The notes under the pieces were generated by a model, which worked only from the letters and a program-made list of their open reading frames with translations, searched no databases and was not told the DNA's origin. A stretch of 64,000 nucleotides of DNA. Origin: Luidia sarsii. Taxonomy: Eukaryota; Echinodermata; Asteroidea; Paxillosida; Luidiidae. Location of the stretch: positions 16,005,280 to 16,069,279 of the forward strand of contig OX465103.1 of NCBI GenBank assembly GCA_949987565.1, read 5' to 3'. Made by a program: the position numbers and the translations under genes. Position 1 is the stretch's first letter. Every line of letters starts with the position of its first letter. Below, piece by piece: positions 1-9,702 of the stretch.

Positions 1-237
1 GGCAGCTCGTGTGTGTAGAGAGACGCACACAACCGTCGGACGGCGAGGAGTAACTGGAAAGAAAATTACACTTTGCAAGTTAATATCTCCCTTAATATCA
101 TTTTGACGAAGCTAAAACTTGGCACGCAAATAGACCTTGAAAATACCTGTCTATCAGTGGTAAAAAATCTTAAATCGAACATAGCAAGATGATTATATGA
201 TCAAGCAACTAGAACCAACCTCTGTCAGCTGGGCAGC

Positions 238-263
238 TTGTGTGTGTAAAGAGCCGCACACAA
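238..263. other. Stem-loop (dyad) in monomer, representative copy
   Basis: The left arm ttgtgtgtg can pair with the right arm cgcacacaa over nine positions, eight Watson-Crick and one G.T, around an 8-base loop. The loop is taaagagc here and tagagaga in the other main class. The dyad recurs once per monomer at offset 7-32 in most copies. It is weakened in copies starting ggcagctcg (one mismatch) and in copies reading cgcaaacaa (one or two mismatches). Dyad symmetries are common in centromeric satellites and can form hairpins or cruciforms. Function here is inference only. Confidence 0.7.
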
Positions 264-310
264 CAGTCGGACGGCGAGGAGTAACTGGAAAGAAAATGAC
301 ACTTCGCAAG

Positions 311-330
311 TTAATATCTCCCTTAATATC
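311..330. repeat. Internal 8-bp direct repeat in monomer
   Basis: The octamer ttaatatc occurs at 311-318 and 323-330, separated by tccc, so the two copies are 12 bp apart. The pair is kept in most monomers. T7 copies change the first to taaaatc, T11 copies begin it from aaatta, and some later copies have tatccccctaatatc with one base lost. It may be a remnant of a shorter founding repeat, or simply part of an AT-rich segment. Confidence 0.65.
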
Positions 331-1804
331 ATTTTGACGAAGCTAAAACTTGTCATGCAAAAAGCCCTTGAAAATACCTATCTATCAGTGGTAACAAATC
401 TTAAATCGAACATAGCAAGATGATTATATGATCAAGCAACTAGAACCAACCTCTGTCAGCTGGGCAGCTTGTGTGTGTAAAGAGCCGCACACAACAGTCG
501 GACGGCGAGAAGTAACTGGAAAGAAAATGACACTTCGCAAGTTAATATCTCCCTTAATATCATTTTGACGAAGCTAAAACTTGTCATGCAAAAAGCCCTT
601 GAAAATACCTATCTATCAGTGGTAACAAATCTTAAATCGAACATAGCAAGATGATTATATGATCAAGCAACTAGAACCAACCTCTGTCAGCTGGGCAGCT
701 TGTGTGTGTAGAGAGACGCACACAACAGTCGGACGGCGAGAAGTAACTGGAAAGAAAATGACACTTCGCAAGTTAATATCTCCCTTAATATCATTTTGAC
801 GAAGCTAAAACTTGTCATGCAAAAAGCCCTTGAAAATACCTATCTATCAGTGGTAACAAATCTTAAATCGAACATAGCAAGATGATTATATGATCAAGCA
901 ACTAGAACCAACCTCTGTCAGCTGGGCAGCTTGTGTGTGTAGAGAGACGCACACAACAGTCGGTCGGCGAGAAGTAACTGGAAAGAAAATTACACTTTGC
1001 AAGTTAATATCTCCCTTAATATCATTTTGACGAAGCTAAAACTTGTCATGCAAAAAGCCCTTGAAAATACCTATCTATCAGTGGTAACAAATCTTAAATC
1101 GAACATAGCAAGATGATTTTATTATAGAGCAACTAGAACTAACCTCTGTCAGCTGAAGAGCTTGTGTGTGTAAAGAGCCGCACACAACAGTCGGACGGCG
1201 AGAAGTAACTGGAAAGAAAATGACACTTCGCAAGTTAATATCTCCCTTAATATCATTTTGACGAAGCTAAAACTTGTCATGCAAAAAGCCCTTGAAAATA
1301 CCTATCTATCAGTGGTAACAAATCTTAAATCGAACATAGCAAGATGATTATATGATGAAGCTACTAAAACCAACCTATGTCAGCTGGGCAGCTTGTGTGT
1401 GTAGAGAGACGCACACAACAGTCGGTCGGCGAGAAGTAACTGGAAAGAAAATGACACTTTGCAAGTTAATATCTCCCTTAATATCATTTTGACGAAGCTT
1501 AAATTTGTCATGCAAATAGACCTTAAAAATACCTTTCTATCAGTGGTAAAAAATCTTAAATCGAAGACAGCAAGATGATTTTATTATAGAGCAACTAGAA
1601 CTAACCTCTGTCAACTGGGCAGCTTGTGCGTGTAAAGAACCGCAAACAATAGTCGGACGGCGAGGAGTGACTGGAAAGAAAATGACACTTCGCAAGTTAA
1701 AATCTCCCTTAATATCATTTTGACGAAGCTAAAACTTGTCATGCAAATAGCCCTTGAAAATACCTATCTATCAGTGGTAACAAGTCTTAAATCGAACATA
1801 GCAA

Positions 1805-1819
1805 GATCATTATATGATC
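1805..1819. other. Perfect short palindrome in T7 monomer tail
   Basis: In this T7 monomer the tail reads gatcat, tat, atgatc, a perfect 6-bp inverted repeat with a 3-base centre. Most class-2 monomers have gatgattatatgatc instead, which spoils one pair. The perfect form recurs in copies whose tail reads gatcattatatgatc, for example near 3884, 4578, 6195, 8504 and 16359. No bound protein is implied by the sequence. Confidence 0.6.
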
Positions 1820-1848
1820 AAGCAACTAGAACCAACCTCTGTCAGCTG

Positions 1849-3927
1849 GGCAGCTCGTGTGTGTAGAGAGACGCACACAACAGTCGGACGGCGAGGAGTA
1901 ACTGGAAAGAAAATTACACTTTGCAAGTTAATATCTCCCTTAATATCATTTTGACGAAGCTAAAACTTGGCACGCAAATAGACCTTGAAAATACCTGTCT
2001 ATCAGTGGTAAAAAATCTTAAATCGAACATAGCAAGATGATTTTATTATAGAGCAACTAGAACTAACCTCTGTCAGCTGAAGAGCTTGGGTGTGTAAAGA
2101 GCCGCACACAACAGTCGGATGGCGAGGAGTAACTGGAAAGAAAATGACACTTCGCAAGTTAATATCTCCCTTAATATCATTTTGACGAAGCTAAAACTTG
2201 TCATGCAAAAAGCCCTTGAAAATACCTATCTATCAGTGGTAACAAATCTTAAATCGAACATAGCAAGATGATTATATGATCAAGCAACTAGAACCAACCT
2301 CTGTCAGCTGGGCAGCTTGTGTGTGTAAAGAGCCGCACACAACAGTCGGACGGCGAGGAGTAACTGGAAAGAAAATGACACTTCGCAAGTTAATATCTCC
2401 CTTAATATCATTTTGACGAAGCTAAAACTTGGCACGCAAATAGACCTTGAAAATACCTGTCTATCAGTGGTAAAAAATCTTAAATCGAACATAGCAAGAT
2501 GATTTTATTATAGAGCAACTAGAACTAACCTCTGTAAGCTGAAGAGCTTGGGTGTGTAAAGAGCCGCACACAACAGTCGGACGGCGAGGAGTAACTGGAA
2601 AGAAAATGACACTTCGCAAGTTAATATCTCCCTTAATATCATTTTGACGAAGCTAAAACTTGTCATGCAAAAAGCCCTTGAAAATACCTATCTATCAGTG
2701 GTAACAAATCTTAAATCGAACATAGCAAGATGATTATATGATCAAGCAACTAGAACCAACCTCTGTCAGCTGGGCAGCTTGTGTGTGTAGAGAGACGCAC
2801 ACAACAGTCGGACGGCGAGAAGTAACTGGAAAGAAAATGACACTTCGCAAGTTAATATCTCCCTTAATATCATTTTGACGAAGCTAAAACTTGTCATGCA
2901 AAAAGCCCTTGAAAATACCTATCTATCAGTGGTAACAAATCTTAAATCGAACATAGCAAGATGATTATATGATCAAGCAACTAGAACCAACCTCTGTCAG
3001 CTGGGCAGCTTGTGTGTGTAGAGAGACGCACACAACAGTCGGTCGGCGAGAAGTAACTGGAAAGAAAATTACACTTTGCAAGTTAATATCTCCCTTAATA
3101 TCATTTTGACGAAGCTAAAACTTGTCATGCAAAAAGCCCTTGAAAATACCTATCTATCAGTGGTAACAAATCTTAAATCGAACATAGCAAGATGATTTTA
3201 TTATAGAGCAACTAGAACTAACCTCTGTCAGCTGAAGAGCTTGTGTGTGTAAAGAGCCGCACACAACAGTCGGACGGCGAGAAGTTACTGGAAAGAAAAT
3301 GACACTTCGCAAGTTAATATCTCCCTTAATATCATTTTGACGAAGCTAAAACTTGTCATGCAAAAAGCCCTTGAAAATACCTATCTATCAGTGGTAACAA
3401 ATCTTAAATCGAACATAGCAAGATGATTATATGATGAAGCTACTAAAACCAACCTATGTCAGCTGGGCAGCTTGTGTGTGTAGAGAGACGCACACAACAG
3501 TCGGTCGGCGAGAAGTAACTGGAAAGAAAATGACACTTTGCAAGTTAATATCTCCCTTAATATCATTTTGACGAAGCTTAAATTTGTCATGCAAATAGAC
3601 CTTAAAAATACCTTTCTATCAGTGGTAAAAAATCTTAAATCGAAGACAGCAAGATGATTTTATTATAGAGCAACTAGAACTAACCTCTGTCAACTGGGCA
3701 GCTTGTGCGTGTAAAGAACCGCAAACAATAGTCGGACGGCGAGGAGTGACTGGAAAGAAAATGACACTTCGCAAGTTAAAATCTCCCTTAATATCATTTT
3801 GACGAAGCTAAAACTTGTCATGCAAATAGCCCTTGAAAATACCTATCTATCAGTGGTAACAAGTCTTAAATCGAACATAGCAAGATCATTATATGATCAA
3901 GCAACTAGAACCAACCTCTGTCAGCTG
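1849..3927. repeat. 9-monomer HOR unit (2079 bp)
   Basis: The order is T1, T2, a T3/T1 chimera (2311-2541), T2, T3, T4, T5, T6, T7. It is the 7-monomer unit T1-T7 with two extra monomers. The extra pair is explained if a T3 and a T1 monomer from different units recombined, so T1-T2 is represented twice. Markers cagtcggatgg (2116 region) and gagtgactgg (T7) link it to the units at 3928 and 4621. Confidence 0.85.
2311..2541. repeat. Chimeric monomer T3/T1
   Basis: The front has the T3 features: loop taaagagc, gacacttcgc. After gctaaaactt the sequence switches to the T1 features: ggcacgcaaatag, acctgtc, ggtaaaaaat and the ttattatag tail, ending ctgtaagctg. The change falls in a stretch identical in both parents, so the exact breakpoint cannot be placed. 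It looks like the product of one unequal exchange or a conversion tract. Confidence 0.8.
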
Positions 3928-4620
3928 GGCAGCTCGTGTGTGTAGAGAGACGCACACAACAGTCGGACGGCGAGGAGTAACTGGAAAGAAAATTACACTT
4001 TGCAAGTTAATATCTCCCTTAATATCATTTTGACGAAGCTAAAACTTGGCACGCAAATAGACCTTGAAAATACCTGTCTATCAGTGGTAAAAAATCTTAA
4101 ATCGAACATAGCAAGATGATTTTATTATAGAGCAACTAGAACTAACCTCTGTCAGCTGAAGAGCTTGGGTGTGTAAAGAGCCGCACACAACAGTCGGATG
4201 GCGAGGAGTAACTGGAAAGAAAATGACACTTCGCAAGTTAATATCTCCCTTAATATCATTTTGACGAAGCTAAAACTTGTCATGCAAAAAGCCCTTGAAA
4301 ATACCTATCTATCAGTGGTAACAAAACTTAAATCGAACATAGCAAGATGATTATATGATCAAGCAACTAGAACCAACCTCTGTCAGCTGGGCAGCTTGTG
4401 TGTGTAGAGAGACGCACACAACAGTCGGACGGCGAGAAGTAACTGGAAAGAAAATGACACTTCGCAAGTTAATATCTCCCTTAATATCATTTTGACGAAG
4501 CTAAAACTTGTCATGCAAATAGCCCTTGAAAATACCTATCTATCAGTGGTAACAAGTCTTAAATCGAACATAGCAAGATCATTATATGATCAAGCAACTA
4601 GAACCAACCTCTGTCAGCTG
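3928..4620. repeat. 3-monomer segment (693 bp) T1, T2, T3/T7
   Basis: A T1 and a T2 monomer are followed by a chimera at 4390-4620. The chimera's front is T3 (tagagaga loop, gagaag, gacacttcgc) and its back is T7 (tcatgcaaatagccc, aacaagtc, gatcattatatgatc). Compared with the 7-monomer unit, T4, T5 and T6 are missing. A deletion by recombination between a T3 and a T7 monomer explains this. Confidence 0.85.
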
Positions 4621-6237
4621 GGCAGCTCGTGTGTGTAGAGAGACGCACACAACAGTCGGACGGCGAGGAGTAACTGGAAAGAAAATTACACTTTGCAAGT
4701 TAATATCTCCCTTAATATCATTTTGACGAAGCTAAAACTTGGCACGCAAATAGACCTTGAAAATACCTGTCTATCAGTGGTAAAAAATCTTAAATCGAAC
4801 ATAGCAAGATGATTTTATTATAGAGCAACTAGAACTAACCTCTGTCAGCTGAAGAGCTTGGGTGTGTAAAGAGCCGCACACAACAGTCGGATGGCGAGGA
4901 GTAACTGGAAAGAAAATGACACTTCGCAAGTTAATATCTCCCTTAATATCATTTTGACGAAGCTAAAACTTGTCATGCAAAAAGCCCTTGAAAATACCTA
5001 TCTATCAGTGGTAACAAATCTTAAATCGAACATAGCAAGATGATTATATGATCAAGCAACTAGAACCAACCTCTGTCAGCTGGGCAGCTTGTGTGTGTAG
5101 AGAGACGCACACAACAGTCGGACGGCGAGAAGTAACTGGAAAGAAAATGACACTTCGCAAGTTAATATCTCCCTTAATATCATTTTGACGAAGCTAAAAC
5201 TTGTCATGCAAAAAGCCCTTGAAAATACCTATCTATCAGTGGTAACAAATCTTAAATCGAACATAGCAAGATGATTATATGATCAAGCAACTAGAACCAA
5301 CCTCTGTCAGCTGGGCAGCTTGTGTGTGTAGAGAGACGCACACAACAGTCGGTCGGCGAGAAGTAACTGGAAAGAAAATTACACTTTGCAAGTTAATATC
5401 TCCCTTAATATCATTTTGACGAAGCTAAAACTTGTCATGCAAAAAGCCCTTGAAAATACCTATCTATCAGTGGTAACAAATCTTAAATCGAACATAGCAA
5501 GATGATTTTATTATAGAGCAACTAGAACTAACCTCTGTCAGCTGAAGAGCTTGTGTGTGTAAAGAGCCGCACACAACAGTCGGACGGCGAGAAGTAACTG
5601 GAAAGAAAATGACACTTCGCAAGTTAATATCTCCCTTAATATCATTTTGACGAAGCTAAAACTTGTCATGCAAAAAGCCCTTGAAAATACCTATCTATCA
5701 GTGGTAACAAATCTTAAATCGAACATAGCAAGATGATTATATGATGAAGCTACTAAAACCAACCTATGTCAGCTGGGCAGCTTGTGTGTGTAGAGAGACG
5801 CACACAACAGTCGGTCGGCGAGAAGTAACTGGAAAGAAAATGACACTTTGCAAGTTAATATCTCCCTTAATATCATTTTGACGAAGCTTAAATTTGTCAT
5901 GCAAATAGACCTTAAAAATACCTTTCTATCAGTGGTAAAAAATCTTAAATCGAAGACAGCAAGATGATTTTATTATAGAGCAACTAGAACTAACCTCTGT
6001 CAACTGGGCAGCTTGTGCGTGTAAAGAACCGCAAACAATAGTCGGACGGCGAGGAGTGACTGGAAAGAAAATGACACTTCGCAAGTTAAAATCTCCCTTA
6101 ATATCATTTTGACGAAGCTAAAACTTGTCATGCAAATAGCCCTTGAAAATACCTATCTATCAGTGGTAACAAGTCTTAAATCGAACATAGCAAGATCATT
6201 ATATGATCAAGCAACTAGAACCAACCTCTGTCAGCTG
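4621..6237. repeat. 7-monomer HOR unit T1-T7 (1617 bp)
   Basis: This is the cleanest copy of the basic unit of the left third: T1 (4621), T2 (4852), T3 (5083), T4 (5314), T5 (5545), T6 (5776), T7 (6007), with no chimera and no indel. T1, T4 and T6 share the tagagaga loop and ttattatag tail. T2, T5 and T7 share the taaag loop start and atatgat tail. The unit therefore contains three class-1/class-2 pairs plus the unpaired T3. Confidence 0.9.
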
Positions 6238-6930
6238 GGCAGCTCGTGTGTGTAGAGAGACGCACACAACAGTCGGACGGCGAGGAGTAACTGGAAAGAA
6301 AATTACACTTTGCAAGTTAATATCTCCCTTAATATCATTTTGACGAAGCTAAAACTTGGCACGCAAATAGACCTTGAAAATACCTGTCTATCAGTGGTAC
6401 AAAATCTTAAATCGAACATAGCAAGATGATTTTATTATAGAGCAACTAGAACTAACCTCTGTCAGCTGAAGAGCTTGGGTGTGTAAAGAGCCGCACACAA
6501 CAGTCGGATGGCGAGGAGTAACTGGAAAGAAAATGACACTTCGCAAGTTAATATCTCCCTTAATATCATTTTGACGAAGCTAAAACTTGTCATGCAAAAA
6601 GCCCTTGAAAATACCTATCTATCAGTGGTAACAAATCTTAAATCGAACATAGCAAGATGATTATATGATCAAGCAACTAGAACCAACCTCTGTCAGCTGG
6701 GCAGCTTGTGTGTGTAAAGAGCCGCACACAACAGTCGGACGGCGAGAAGTAACTGGAAAGAAAATGACACTTCGCAAGTTAATATCTCCCTTAATATCAT
6801 TTTGACGAAGCTAAAACTTGTCATGCAAAATGCCCTTGAAAATACCTATCTATCAGTGGTAACAAATCTTAAATCGAACATAGCAAGATGATTATATGAT
6901 CAAGCTACTAAAACCAACCTATGTCAGCTG
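6238..6930. repeat. 3-monomer segment (693 bp) T1, T2, T3/T5
   Basis: T1 (6238) has a private change, ggtacaaaat near 6398. T2 (6469) still carries cagtcggatgg. The third monomer (6700) has a T3 front with gcaaaatgccc, but it ends aagctactaaaaccaacc like T5. A T3/T5 chimera would delete T4. The next monomer is T1-like where the 7-monomer order after T5 would give T6. Confidence 0.8.
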
Positions 6931-8547
6931 GGCAGCTTGTGTGTGTAGAGAGACGCACACAACAGTCGGACGGCGAGGAGTAACTGGAAAGAAAATTACA
7001 CTTTGCAAGTTAATATCTCCCTTAATATCATTTTGACGAAGCTAAAACTTGGCACGCAAATAGACCTTGAAAATACCTGTCTATCAGTGGTAAAAAATCT
7101 TAAATCGAACATAGCAAGATGATTTTATTATAGAGCAACTAGAACTAAGCTCTGTAAGCTGAAGAGCTTGGGTGTGTAAAGAGCCGCACACAACAGTCGG
7201 ACGGCGAGGAGTAACTGGAAAGAAAATGACACTTCGCAAGTTAATATCTCCCTTAATATCATTTTGACGAAGCTAAAACTTGTCATGCAAAAAGCCCTTG
7301 AAAATACCTATCTATCAGTGGTAACAAATCTTAAATCGAACATAGCAAGATGATTATATGATCAAGCAACTAGAACCAACCTCTGTCAGCTGGGCAGCTT
7401 GTGTGTGTAAAGAGCCGCACACAACAGTCGGACGGCGAGAAGTAAATGGAAAGAAAATGACACTTCGCAAGTTAATATCTCCCTTAATATCATTTTGACG
7501 AAGCTAAAACTTGTCATGCAAAAAGCCCTTGAAAATACCTATCTATCAGTGGTAACAAATCTTAAATCGAACATAGCAAGATGATTATATGATCAAGCAA
7601 CTAGAACCAACCTCTGTCAGCTGGGCAGCTTGTGTGTGTAGAGAGACGCACACAACAGTCGGTCGGCGAGAAGTAACTGGAAAGAAAATTACACTTTGCA
7701 AGTTAATATCTCCCTTAATATCATTTTGACGAAGCTAAAACTTGTCATGCAAAAAGCCCTTGAAAATACCTATCTATCAGTGGTAACAAATCTTAAATCG
7801 AACATAGCAAGATGATTTTATTATAGAGCAACTAGAACTAACCTCTGTCAGCTGAAGAGCTTGTGTGTGTAAAGAGCCGCACACAACAGTCGGACGGCGA
7901 GAAGTAACTGGAAAGAAAATGACACTTCGCAAGTTAATATCTCCCTTAATATCATTTTGACGAAGCTAAAACTTGTCATGCAAAAAGCCCTTGAAAATAC
8001 CTATCTATCAGTGGTAACAAATCTTAAATCGAACATAGCAAGATCATTATATGATCAAGCTACTAAAACCAACCTATGTCAGCTGGGCAGCTTGTGTGTG
8101 TAGAGAGACGCACACAACAGTCGGTCGGCGAGAAGTAACTGGAAAGAAAATGACACTTTGCAAGTTAATATCTCCCTTAATATCATTTTGACGAAGCTTA
8201 AATTTGTCATGCAAATAGACCTTAAAAATACCTTTCTATCAGTGGTAAAAAATCTTAAATCGAAGACAGCAAGATGATTTTATTATAGAGCAACTAGAAC
8301 TAACCTCTGTCAACTGGGCAGCTTGTGCGTGTAAAGAACCGCAAACAATAGTCGGACGGCGAGGAGTAACTGGAAAGAAAATGACACTTCGCAAGTTAAA
8401 ATCTCCCTTAATATCATTTTGACGAAGCTAAAACTTGTCATGCAAATAGCCCTTGAAAATACCTATCTATCAGTGGTAACAAGTCTTAAATCGAACATAG
8501 CAAGATCATTATATGATCAAGCAACTAGAACCAACCTCTGTCAGCTG
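6931..8547. repeat. 7-monomer HOR unit (1617 bp), second full copy
   Basis: The order matches the unit at 4621. The first monomer is a T1 variant that starts ggcagcttg and ends with ctctgtaagctg. That end is shared with the monomers at 2311 and 11089. T3 (7393) has gtaaatgg in place of gtaactgg. T7 (8317) has gagtaactgg rather than the gagtgactgg of earlier T7 copies. Confidence 0.88.
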
Positions 8548-9702
8548 GGCAGCTCGTGTGTGTAGAGAGACGCACACAACAGTCGGACGGCGAGGAGTAA
8601 CTGGAAAGAAAATTACACTTTGCAAGTTAATATCTCCCTTAATATCATTTTGACGAAGCTAAAACTTGGCACGCAAATAGACCTTGAAAATACCTGTCTA
8701 TCAGTGGTAAAAAATCTTAAATCGAACATAGCAAGATGATTTTATTATAGAGCAACTAGAACTAACCTCTGTCAGCTGAAGAGCTTGGGTGTGTAAAGAG
8801 CCGCACACAACAGTCGGACGGCGAGGAGTAACTGGAAAGAAAATGACACTTCGCAAGTTAATATCTCCCTTAATATCATTTTGACGAAGCTAAAACTTGT
8901 CATGCAAAAAGCCCTTGAAAATACCTATCTATCAGTGGTAACAAATCTTAAATCGAACATAGCAAGATGATTATATGATCAAGCAACTAGAACCAACCTC
9001 TGTCAGCTGGGCAGCTTGTGTGTGTAAAGAGCCGCACACAACAGTCGGACGGCGAGAAGTAACTGGAAAGAAAATGACACTTCGCAAGTTAATATCTCCC
9101 TTAATATCATTTTGACGAAGCTAAAACTTGTCATGCAAAAAGCCCTTGAAAATACCTATCTATCAGTGGTAACAAATCTTAGATCGAACATAGCAAGATG
9201 ATTATATGATCAAGCTACTAAAACCAACCTATGTCAGCTGGGCAGCTTGTGTGTGTAGAGAGACGCACACAACAGTCGGTCGGCGAGAAGTAACTGGAAA
9301 GAAAATGACACTTTGCAAGTTAATATCTCCCTTAATATCATTTTGACGAAGCTTAAATTTGTCATGCAAATAGACCTTAAAAATACCTTTCTATCAGTGG
9401 TAAAAAATCTTAAATCGAAGACAGCAAGATGATTTTATTATAGAGCAACTAGAACTAACCTCTGTCAACTGGGCAGCTTGTGCGTGTAAAGAACCGCAAA
9501 CAATAGTCGGACGGCGAGGAGTAACTGGAAAGAAAATGACACTTCGCAAGTTAAAATCTCCCTTAATATCATTTTGACGAAGCTAAAACTTGTCATGCAA
9601 ATAGCCCTTGAAAATACCTATCTATCAGTGGTAACAAGTCTTAAATCGAACATAGCAAGATGATTATATGATCAAGCAACTAGAACCAACCTCTGTCAGC
9701 TG
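8548..9702. repeat. 5-monomer segment (1155 bp) T1, T2, T3/5, T6, T7
   Basis: T1 (8548), T2 (8779), a T3/T5 chimera with cttagatcg (9010), T6 (9241) and T7 (9472). Against T1-T7 it lacks the equivalent of two monomers, as expected if T3 and T5 recombined. This T1-T2-T3/5-T6-T7 order becomes the standard first half of the 10-monomer unit further right, so this may be near its origin. Confidence 0.82.

Larger units (their letters stand above)
232..462. repeat. Representative 231-bp satellite monomer
   Basis: This is a complete monomer chosen as reference. By offset it holds a GT-rich stem-loop at 7-32, a CpG-rich segment (tcggacggcgaggag) at about 36-50, and an A-rich stretch at about 57-66. 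A doubled ttaatatc motif lies at 80-99 and an AT-rich centre at about 93-120. The variable tail at 188-202 reads either atatgatc or ttattatag, and a cagctg hexamer closes the unit at 226-231. Hand counting gives 48 C and 45 G (40% G+C) and seven CpG. The start point is a convention: the array is continuous and the true biological boundary is unknown. Confidence 0.95.
1..1848. repeat. HOR block, 8 monomers, T1-like then three T3, then T4 T5 T6 T7
   Basis: This is the window's left edge, eight monomers long. The first is T1-like, but its tail is atatgatc instead of the usual ttattatag, and it alone has aaccgtc at base 32. Three T3-type monomers follow (232, 463, 694). The third carries the tagagaga loop. 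Then come T4 (925), T5 (1156), T6 (1387) and T7 (1618). The T7 copy has gagtgactgg, a variant shared with the T7 copies at 3697 and 6007. The block is cut by the window edge, so its full length is unknown. Confidence 0.8.

Noticed and set aside
245..262. Microsatellite or promoter signal in the gtgtgtg stretch
   Set aside because: The run is only about four GT units, forms one arm of the dyad and does not expand in any monomer. No promoter elements accompany it.
320..345. CENP-B-box-like motif on the minus strand (ttcgtcaaaatg)
   Set aside because: It matches the ttcg....a part but lacks the cggg half required in the 17-bp box, so the match is what chance gives in an AT-rich repeat.
2304..2492. 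Minus-strand open reading frames of 62 codons, also at 14547, 17088, 19398, 22862, 27944, 31871, 34181, 36953, 40648, 44573, 46189, 51732, 53810 and 55426
   Set aside because: They lie across monomer boundaries at the same offset each time and exist only where variant combinations happen to lack stops (for example gacac instead of ttacac, which would give a stop on the minus strand). Their length is what an unselected repeat yields by chance, and they have no recognisable domain, signal or start context.
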